Origin: Rosettibacter sp964572725
Lineage (GTDB): Bacteria; Bacteroidota; Ignavibacteria; Ignavibacteriales; Melioribacteraceae
NCBI GenBank assembly: GCA_964572725.1
Contig: CAZNFW010000031.1
Span: 1 to 31,254, forward strand
Length of the DNA: 31,254 nucleotides
Direction of reading: 5' to 3'
Below are positions 24,952-31,254 of this stretch, in pieces (position 1 is the first letter of the stretch; each line of letters begins with the position of its first letter). The notes beneath the pieces were generated by a model that was given only the letters and a program-made list of their open reading frames with translations, ran no database searches and was not told the origin of the DNA. The position numbers and the translations under genes were made by a program.

Positions 24952-25932
24952 TTATTTTGGAATAAATGTAAACGAAAATGTCTCGCTGCAGCTGTTTGGT
25001 TCATCTTTTTGTGTAAATGTAAAAATTCTCCAATAGTAAGTATTGTTCGGTTCCAAATAAATATTAGAAAGATTAATTGTAATTAAAGTATCAGTTTTAT
25101 CTGTGCTGAAATCATATTCGAAAACAATACCATACACAGGATTTCGCTGAATGACTAATTTATAATCAACCGCCATTGAAATTGTTCTGAATTTAAATTC
25201 GCCTATGAAATTTACTGTAGAATTGTTCAAAGGGGAAATTAAAACTGGTTTATTCAGTATAATATCAAAAACAGGAATAGTTGGTTCACTTTTAAGTCCG
25301 CCTTTATCTACGGCAATTATTGAATATGAATATTTCTTAAGCAATTTTAATTCTTTTTTATCTATATAATAATTATTTGATGAAGTATCAATCAAATTAT
25401 CAGGAATTATGTTTACAGTGTTTCCTGTATCTCTGTAAATTTCATAGTAGTTTATATCGTTATCAATTGATGGATTCCAGTTTAACAAGATATATTTTTC
25501 ATCATCAATGTTTCTTGCATGTACTTTCACATATTGTGGTCTCAGGGGTTTATAAATATTTTTTGGTTGTGCAGAAACAATTTTACTGAATTTACTTTCA
25601 CGATGAAATTTATCTACAGCATTAATTTTGTAATAATATATTGAATCATAGTCAAGATTCGTATCAATAAAATAATTATTTGTAGTAAAGTGAATTAAAA
25701 CAAAATGCAGAGTATCATTCTTGCTTCGAAATACTGAATATCCATAAATATCGGGTTCATTATTATGCTGCCATGATAATCCCACCTGTCCATCGAATGC
25801 AGCATAAACTACTAAATCAGCAGGGGCAGCTGGCGGCAATCCGTCATCTGATAATTCTGTAATTTCATTTCGTGAACAACTTATTAATACAAGAACAAAA
25901 AACAACAAAGAAACACTTTTAAAGCTTAACAC
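24952..25932 (-). CDS. fibronectin type III lipoprotein
   Basis: A secreted lipoprotein of 326 residues. From GTG 25932 the N-terminus is MLSFKSVSLLFFVLVLISC, an ideal type II signal with the lipobox LISC and Cys19 as the attachment point. AGGAG lies just upstream. A longer frame reaches TTG 25971 but adds a charged stretch before the signal, so I reject it. Two fibronectin type III domains follow (about 30-115 and 120-210; PADLVVYAAFDGQVGLSW and YVKVHARNIDDEKYILLNW). A C-terminal Ig-like region comes last. It overlaps the beta-CASP gene by 14 bases and precedes the beta-barrel gene. Confidence 0.87.
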   Translation of the reverse strand: MLSFKSVSLLFFVLVLISCSRNEITELSDDGLPPAAPADLVVYAAFDGQVGLSWQHNNEPDIYGYSVFRSKNDTLHFVLIHFTTNNYFIDTNLDYDSIYYYKINAVDKFHRESKFSKIVSAQPKNIYKPLRPQYVKVHARNIDDEKYILLNWNPSIDNDINYYEIYRDTGNTVNIIPDNLIDTSSNNYYIDKKELKLLKKYSYSIIAVDKGGLKSEPTIPVFDIILNKPVLISPLNNSTVNFIGEFKFRTISMAVDYKLVIQRNPVYGIVFEYDFSTDKTDTLITINLSNIYLEPNNTYYWRIFTFTQKDEPNSCSETFSFTFIPK

Positions 25933-27316
25933 TTTCTCCTCTTTCTGGTATCGAAACAGAATTAAATCCAATTGACTGAAGATTAGCTTTGAAAATTAAT
26001 TGTTGTTCTTTTTCACCATGCACAAGGAAAATATTTTGCATTCTGCTTTTATCCAGCTTTGAGCAATAATCAATTAATTCTTTAGAATCGGCGTGTGCAC
26101 TGTATGAATCCATTACTATTACTTCTGCATTAAGTTTGTATTCATCACCAAATATTTTTATAACTTCCTGTTTTTCAACAATTTTTCTTCCCAGTGTATT
26201 TTCAGCCATAAACCCTACAATCAAAATTATATTGTTCGGATTCTCAACATTATTAGCAAGATGATGAAGAATTCTGCCCGACTCACACATTCCAGAACTT
26301 GAAATAATTATGCAGGGTCCATTAACACTATTCAGCTTTTTTGATTCTTCTACTTCAGATATATATTTAAGCTTATTAAATCCAAAAGGGTCTTCCCTAT
26401 TTAAAATAAATTCACTTATTTCGAAATCGAAACATTCTGTATGCATACGATAAACATTTGTTGCATTCACAGACAGTGGACTATCGACATAAACAGGAAT
26501 TTCTGGAGCTTTGTTGTTATCAAAAATTTTGTGAAATGAGTAAACAAGTTCCTGTGTTCTTCCAACGCTAAAGGCAGGAATTAAAATTTTACCTTTCCGC
26601 TCATAAGCTTTTTGAATTACCAATGCTAATTCATCTTCCGCATCATTAATATCTTTATGAAATTTTCCTCCATATGTGCTTTCACAAATAAAAAAATCAA
26701 CATCTGGAATTTTTTCAGGGTCTTTTAATATCGGCATATTTAATCTTCCTAAATCTCCAGAAAATCCAAGATTAATTATTGTTCCATTTTCATTTATTTT
26801 AAGAAAAATGATTGAAGAACCAAGAATATGTCCTGCATCGAAAAATGTTAAGTTAATTCCCGGATAAATTTCAAATTCTCTGTGATAATTTAGTCCAACA
26901 AAATGTTTTAATGTTTTTAATGCATCTTCCTGATTATAAAGAGGTTCAAATAAATTTTGACCTTTCTTTTTTCTTTTTTTGTTTACGAACTCAACATCTT
27001 TAACCTGAATATGTGCACTGTCTTGCAGCATTATCGAAGCTAAATCTCTTGTTGCAAAAGTCGAAAAAATTTTACCATCAAAACCCTTTTTAATTAGAGA
27101 GGGCAGATTACCAGAATGGTCAATATGAGCATGTGAGAGAATAACAAAATCAATTTCTTTTGGGTCAAAAAATTCAAAATTTCTGTTAAGTTCATAAGCT
27201 TCTTTTCTTTTACCCTGAAACAATCCGCAATCAAGTAAAAATTTTTTACCATTAGCTTTAATTAAATGCATTGAACCTGTTACAGTTTGAGCTGCTCCAA
27301 TAAACTGAATTTCCAT
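25919..27316 (-). CDS. beta-CASP metallo-beta-lactamase-fold RNase (CPSF/YSH1-like)
   Basis: A 465-residue protein of the beta-CASP nuclease family. It has the metal-binding HAHIDH at 62-67, the C-terminal motif region SYSAHADSKELIDYC and VHGEKEQ. CESTYGG and SSSGMCESGR mark the beta-CASP insert. Relatives process or degrade RNA, and some act on DNA. Bacterial members of this kind are usually annotated as MBL-fold RNA-specificity proteins; they differ from RNase J in lacking its C-terminal region. No partner gene indicates the target. The ATG has GGAGATTATT before it; the C-terminal end overlaps the lipoprotein start. Confidence 0.92.
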   Translation of the reverse strand: MEIQFIGAAQTVTGSMHLIKANGKKFLLDCGLFQGKRKEAYELNRNFEFFDPKEIDFVILSHAHIDHSGNLPSLIKKGFDGKIFSTFATRDLASIMLQDSAHIQVKDVEFVNKKRKKKGQNLFEPLYNQEDALKTLKHFVGLNYHREFEIYPGINLTFFDAGHILGSSIIFLKINENGTIINLGFSGDLGRLNMPILKDPEKIPDVDFFICESTYGGKFHKDINDAEDELALVIQKAYERKGKILIPAFSVGRTQELVYSFHKIFDNNKAPEIPVYVDSPLSVNATNVYRMHTECFDFEISEFILNREDPFGFNKLKYISEVEESKKLNSVNGPCIIISSSGMCESGRILHHLANNVENPNNIILIVGFMAENTLGRKIVEKQEVIKIFGDEYKLNAEVIVMDSYSAHADSKELIDYCSKLDKSRMQNIFLVHGEKEQQLIFKANLQSIGFNSVSIPERGESVKL

Positions 27317-27361
27317 AATAATCTCCGAATAATTATTGAGGAAAAATTTTTGAAAGGAAAT

Positions 27362-28417
27362 TTATGTTCGAATAATTTTATAATTTTTATAACCATTGTA
27401 AATTTCTTTAGCTGCGGTTTTAATTACTGTAGCAGTCGGGACTGCCAGTAACATTCCAAAGACTCCAAGTAATTTTCCACCTATAAGAACTAAAATTATT
27501 ATTATTAATGGATGCATATCCGTACTTTTTGAAAATACTTTTGGCTGTATGTAGCCACTGTCAAATATATAAACTAAAGCAAACATTAGAACAATTTTAG
27601 GAAGCATTGAAAAATTTCCAAGTTGAACTACTGAAATAATTATTGCAGGAATTCCACCAATCACAGGACCAAAATAAGGAATTAAATGACCTACTCCGGC
27701 AATAAATCCTATTGAAACAGCATTGTTAATGCCCAGAATTGAAAGCCCGATTCCTGCTAATATACCAACAATTGCAGCATCAAGAATCCAGCCTCGCACA
27801 AATCTTCCAAGTTGCATTGATATTTTTTTTACAACCCAATATGAAACTTCAAAATATTTGTTCGGCATAACATTAATAATGCCTTTCACTATTTTTTTAT
27901 TATCCTTTAGCAGGAAAAATGTTATAAAAGGGACTATCACCAAAAGAGCAAGTATTGAAAATATGCTGTATAAAATATCACTTACATTATTTATCCACCC
28001 AAACAATAAATTCTGAAATTCAATTGAAATACGATTAATTATGTTTTGTGTATTTAAGAATGGAAAAAGTTTTTTCACAAATAATTCTATGTTTTTGAAA
28101 ATTGAAGATAAACTTTCGGGTGTAATTATCTGAGCAAGCGAGTTCATCTGATTAAAAACTTTGGGGAGCAAAAATGAAAAAATTAATAACAATAAAGATC
28201 CACAAAAAATAAATAATAAAAGAACAGACATTAATCTGTTCAAACCTTGCTTTTCAAGAAAATCTACTGCAGGATTCAAAATCATTGCAATTAATAACGA
28301 AATAATTAAGATAGCAAGTATATCAGAAAAAATTACAGATAGGAAAATTAAACATATAAGAAATGCAAATAGCCATAAATATTTTTTAATATCAGTTTGT
28401 CTAACTTTTTGTTTCAT
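27362..28417 (-). CDS. AI-2E/PerM-family transporter
   Basis: A 351-residue polytopic membrane protein of the family once linked to autoinducer-2 export (TqsA, PerM). There are about seven to eight hydrophobic segments. The family's conserved late region PYFGPVIGGIPAII is present, followed by KSTDMHPLIIIILVLIGGKLLGVFGMLLAVP. The substrate is not known; some members are Na+/H+ antiporters. It is divergent from pta across a 153-base gap, and lies 45 bases upstream of the beta-CASP gene. Confidence 0.9.
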   Translation of the reverse strand: MKQKVRQTDIKKYLWLFAFLICLIFLSVIFSDILAILIISLLIAMILNPAVDFLEKQGLNRLMSVLLLFIFCGSLLLLIFSFLLPKVFNQMNSLAQIITPESLSSIFKNIELFVKKLFPFLNTQNIINRISIEFQNLLFGWINNVSDILYSIFSILALLVIVPFITFFLLKDNKKIVKGIINVMPNKYFEVSYWVVKKISMQLGRFVRGWILDAAIVGILAGIGLSILGINNAVSIGFIAGVGHLIPYFGPVIGGIPAIIISVVQLGNFSMLPKIVLMFALVYIFDSGYIQPKVFSKSTDMHPLIIIILVLIGGKLLGVFGMLLAVPTATVIKTAAKEIYNGYKNYKIIRT

Positions 28418-28570
28418 ATACAGTTAGATTTACTTTTATAAAATTTATACAAATATAATCATTGATTAATTAAAATATCTGAAAAATCAAAATCAAACAA
28501 ATTTTATTAAAAAAAGGTTAACAATTAACATATATTTGTATACTAAAAAATATTAATTAAGGAAAATTTT

Positions 28571-29554
28571 ATGGCAGAAATTGAATTACTCAAACAAATC
28601 AGAGAAAAAGCCTCTCAAAGAAAAAAAACTATTATCCTTCCAGAGTCTCACGATGAAAGAGTTTTACGAGCTGCAGAAATTTTAACAAAAGAAAATATTG
28701 CATCAATTATTACACTCGGAAATGAAGAAAAAATCAGAACTGATGCAAAAAAATTAAATATCGATTTACAGGGAATAAGAATAATTGACCCTGAAAAATC
28801 TGACAGGTTAAGTGATTTTGCTAATATCTTTTTTAATTTAAGAAAACATAAGGGTATTACAATTGAACAGGCAAGAGAAACTGTTAAAAGAGATATTTTC
28901 TTTGCAGGCATGATGGTACGAGAAGGAATGGCTCATGGAAGTGTTTCTGGTTCAATAGCAACAACTGCAGATGTTACACGAGCAGCGATTTTTTGTGTTG
29001 GATTAAAAGAAGGAATTTCCATTTTATCAAGCTTCTTTTTGATGGTATATCCAGATAAAGTTTACAGTTTTGCAGATTGTGCAGTTAATCCAAACCCTGA
29101 TGCAAGTCAATTAGCAGATATTGCAATTTCTACAGCCGATAATCATAAAAAATTAACTGGTGATGAACCATACATTGCAATGTTATCCTTTTCTACTAAA
29201 GGAAGTGCAGAACATGAAATGGTTGATAAAGTGCGTCAAGCAACAAATTTGGTAAAAGAAAGAAGACCGGATTTAAATGTTGATGGAGAACTTCAATTTG
29301 ATGCTGCAATTGTAGAATCAGTTGGAAAGAAAAAAGCTCCGGGAAGTCCAGTAGCAGGCAGAGCAAATGTTTTGATATTTCCAGATTTGAATTCAGGAAA
29401 TATAGGTTATAAAATAGCTCAAAGACTTGGCAAAGCTGAAGCAGTTGGACCTATTAATCAAGGATTAAAAAAACCATTCTTTGATTTATCCAGAGGCTGT
29501 AGTGTTGAAGATATTGTTAATACAGCTGCAATAGCTTGTTTAATGGCTGAATAA
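28571..29554 (+). CDS. pta: phosphate acetyltransferase (single-domain)
   Basis: This enzyme interconverts acetyl-CoA and acetyl phosphate. The 327-residue single-domain form lacks the long N-terminal regulatory part of enterobacterial Pta. ILPESHDERVLRAAE at the N-terminus, the GMAHGSVSGSIATTADVTRA core, GPINQGLKKPFFDLSRG and the C-terminal DIVNTAAIA are all characteristic; GSVSGS replaces the more usual GSVAGA. AAGGAAAATTTT precedes the ATG. A TATACT box (28539-28544) and a TTAACA (28518-28523) upstream are a weak promoter candidate. No acetate kinase gene is in the window. Confidence 0.94.
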   Translation: MAEIELLKQIREKASQRKKTIILPESHDERVLRAAEILTKENIASIITLGNEEKIRTDAKKLNIDLQGIRIIDPEKSDRLSDFANIFFNLRKHKGITIEQARETVKRDIFFAGMMVREGMAHGSVSGSIATTADVTRAAIFCVGLKEGISILSSFFLMVYPDKVYSFADCAVNPNPDASQLADIAISTADNHKKLTGDEPYIAMLSFSTKGSAEHEMVDKVRQATNLVKERRPDLNVDGELQFDAAIVESVGKKKAPGSPVAGRANVLIFPDLNSGNIGYKIAQRLGKAEAVGPINQGLKKPFFDLSRGCSVEDIVNTAAIACLMAE

Positions 29555-29575
29555 ATAAAATATTTACAATAAACT

Positions 29576-29633
29576 TTGGCTCTCTGAATTTCTGTTTAAA
29601 AGTAATTTCAGAGAGCCAATGTATGATTTTTTT
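29576..29633 (+). terminator. rho-independent terminator of pta
   Basis: A perfect 13-base stem (TTGGCTCTCTGAA at 29576-29588, its complement at 29607-29619) has an 18-base AT-rich loop. The T-run at 29627-29633 follows. It lies 21 bases past the pta stop on the plus strand. Confidence 0.9.
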
Positions 29634-29699
29634 TATTGGTTAAAGAATATGGAAAAGCAAGTTGTAATTATTTTCATGTAATTTCGCATTAAGAAACAG

Positions 29700-29745
29700 A
29701 TTTATATTCGTGAAAATTAGAGTAATTCGCGGCTTAAAATTAAGC
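29700..29745. repeat. diverged inverted copy of the left-end repeat family
   Basis: The reverse complement reads CTTAATTTTAAGCCGCGAATT and continues with segments matching the CGAATTA and TCACGAAT parts of the copies at 32-154 and 202-327. Right after it two CTCGAG hexamers lie at 29745-29750 and 29757-29762. The copy sits between the pta terminator and the RCC1-type gene. No gene lies between 29634 and 29798. Confidence 0.65.
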
Positions 29746-29798
29746 TCGAGATGAACCTCGAGTTACAGTTTTCAATAAAATTCAAAAGATTAAGTTCA

Positions 29799-30911
29799 TC
29801 AATTGAATTGTACTTGTCTTGGAATTCTATCATCAACAGAAAATGTCCAATATGTTCTATCAGCTTTCATTACAAGACAATTTGGACCCGCATAAATCAG
29901 AACAATATCTTCTAATCCTTCTATTTTCACAGGAGTGTTCAGAACAACTAAAGTATCTCCCTTCCGTCCAGCGAATCCCCAAAACCAGACCGTTCCATCT
30001 TTCTTCAAGGCTAAGTTGTAATCGTAATTTGCAGATATAGCAACAATATCGGTGCAATTTATTACTTTAGTTGGTATATCACTACTAAGGAAAGTTTCAT
30101 TTCCTAATTGACCCAAGTCATTTGATCCCCATCCCCAAACTGTTCCATCTTTTTTTAAAACGATTACATGTCGGTTCCTACTTCCTGAAACGGCAATAAT
30201 ATCCCTCAATGTATTCAGTAAAATTTCTCTAGAAAATAAGTCATAGATTTTTCCGTCTACTGTCAATCCAAGTTCTTTTTGTATTGAGATCACGTTTGTA
30301 ATACCTTCGATCTGTCTTGGACCATCAACAATTTTTGGAGTGTACCAGTCTAATCTTATATACCAGGTTGTGCCATCATTCTTTAGCAAAAAAATGTGAA
30401 CAGCAGTTATTGTAATGGATTTAATGCCATCTAAATGTGCTATCTTGATTGGAGCAGTTACGTTAGTATCGATATTGGGGGGACCTAGATAAAGCATGCT
30501 ATTACCCCAAAACCAAATGTTTCCATTTTTGTCTACTGCAACAGCTGCACCCCAAGACTGATCGATTGAAACAATATTATTTAGATATAGAACCCTGCCC
30601 GGAGTATTCCTGTTTTCGCTTGTTCCATTTCCTAGGGTTCCAGCATAATTAACTCCCCATGTCCAAACACTACCATCAGGCTTAAGCACTTCATACACAA
30701 ACTCTGAAACAACTTGTCCATACCATTTTTCATCAGAAACATCTCTAGGGCTTACTCCATTATCTTCACACGATATTTGAAAAAAAATAAAAAACACACA
30801 ACAAAAAAAAGTATGACAGAAAGAACTTTGAGTTTCATTGCTTGATATATTGAGTCTCGCATTAATTTTACCTTCTTTATTAGCTTTGTATACATTAAGT
30901 ATTCTTACCAT
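29799..30911 (-). CDS. RCC1-repeat lipoprotein, 5' end apparently frameshifted
   Basis: The open frame of 370 residues has at least five DG-x-x-W-x-WG type repeats (about 77-86, 127-136, 177-183, 254-262, 303-312), the hallmark of RCC1/BNR-like beta-propellers. It looks like a secreted, surface-bound protein. The first 47 residues do not resemble a signal peptide. An ATG in another frame at 30838 opens a good signal sequence, MKLKVLSVILFF, which would join to QISC (Cys48) if one base were added in a T-homopolymer (30780-30787 or 30803-30810). So the true start is probably 30838, with an indel here. No ligand is known. Confidence 0.8.
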   Translation of the reverse strand: MVRILNVYKANKEGKINARLNISSNETQSSFCHTFFCCVFFIFFQISCEDNGVSPRDVSDEKWYGQVVSEFVYEVLKPDGSVWTWGVNYAGTLGNGTSENRNTPGRVLYLNNIVSIDQSWGAAVAVDKNGNIWFWGNSMLYLGPPNIDTNVTAPIKIAHLDGIKSITITAVHIFLLKNDGTTWYIRLDWYTPKIVDGPRQIEGITNVISIQKELGLTVDGKIYDLFSREILLNTLRDIIAVSGSRNRHVIVLKKDGTVWGWGSNDLGQLGNETFLSSDIPTKVINCTDIVAISANYDYNLALKKDGTVWFWGFAGRKGDTLVVLNTPVKIEGLEDIVLIYAGPNCLVMKADRTYWTFSVDDRIPRQVQFN

Positions 30912-31254
30912 TTTAGTCTTTTAAAGGGAATGATTACATACATTTGCATGGGAAACCTAGTTTTATTATGCTTTTTTTATTGTAATAATCACAAAATTTA
31001 TTTGGTATTATATGAATTTACATGATTACAAAAGATATTTCTTTTTCATTCTGCACCTCCAATTTTATCTTTAGAAAGGTAAAAAAATATTTCCTATTCT
31101 ATAGAATAATCCGATAACAGCCTATAAAAGAAATTCTTTTCAGCAATTTGAACAGGAATTTATTTATCTGCTTTCCTCAAATATCACCCTCTTAAAATTA
31201 AATTAACTTACTTAAACAGGTTTGTTTACTACAAGTAAAAAGTATCAGCCCCGA
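30912..31254. other. AT-rich intergenic end of the window, nothing recognised
   Basis: I find no gene of convincing length, RNA gene, hairpin terminator or repeat here. It may hold the promoter of the RCC1-type gene and the edge of a neighbour outside the window. Confidence 0.5.

Noticed and set aside
25933..25971. Upstream TTG start for the Fn3 lipoprotein
   Set aside because: It would place 13 residues, several charged, ahead of an otherwise ideal lipoprotein signal; GTG 25932 has AGGAG upstream.
28508..28538. Bacteroidota-type TTTG/TAnnTTTG promoter before pta
   Set aside because: TATATTTG is present at 28531-28538 but no TTTG occurs at the required upstream distance.

Overview
The window looks like a chromosomal segment of an AT-rich bacterium of the Bacteroidota/Chlorobi (FCB) side, most like Ignavibacteria-type genomes. 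The reasons are low GC, the gene families present (ThyX, an endonuclease-type MutL with no MutH seen, a deoxyhypusine-synthase-like protein, an EF-G-like GTPase, a CorC/GldE-type CNNM protein), strong AGGAGG ribosome binding sites, and lipoprotein and beta-barrel genes of an unfamiliar type. The lineage is an inference from gene content, not a proven placement. Gene order is dense and almost all on the minus strand. Only three clear genes (epimerase, DHS-like, pta) are on the plus strand.

Layout, left to right. 1-720 is non-coding and built of dispersed repeats: two ~125-bp direct copies, two GC-rich palindromes, and what may be the end of a small mobile element. 724-2800 is a classic groES-groEL operon with a perfect CIRCE operator and a hairpin terminator. 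3023-4339 is an NfeD-type membrane protease. 4403-6030 is a compact three-gene cassette: DNA methyltransferase, winged-helix/HNH nuclease and a small acidic protein. It is probably a type II restriction-modification system with an unexplained third member. 6173-7063 is an agmatinase. 7146-13142 is a housekeeping run read folA-mutL-ubiA-corC-tgt-yajC. 13415-16017 holds thyX, a glycerate kinase and a HIT hydrolase. 16078-19010 holds a divergent EF-G-like GTPase, a short membrane protein and a YtxH-type protein.

19204-21369 carries an NAD-dependent epimerase and a DHS-like enzyme on the plus strand. They are separated from mdh by an 88-bp element with 17-bp inverted ends. 21473-28417 (minus strand) carries mdh, an RsbW-type ATPase, an outer-membrane beta-barrel candidate, a fibronectin-III lipoprotein, a beta-CASP RNase-like metallohydrolase and an AI-2E-type permease. 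28571-29554 is pta with a strong terminator. 29799-30911 is an RCC1-repeat protein whose signal peptide appears to be split by a one-base frameshift. The last 340 bases show no gene.

Functional links. Agmatinase and the DHS-like enzyme suggest a polyamine pathway. ThyX and FolA both serve thymidylate and folate metabolism. The beta-barrel and the Fn3 lipoprotein are adjacent and may act together at the outer membrane. The most interesting items are the three-gene methyltransferase/HNH/acidic-protein cassette, the DHS-like protein with changed active-site positions, the EF-G-like protein without its catalytic histidine, and the repeat and inverted-repeat elements. No CRISPR array, tRNA or rRNA was seen.
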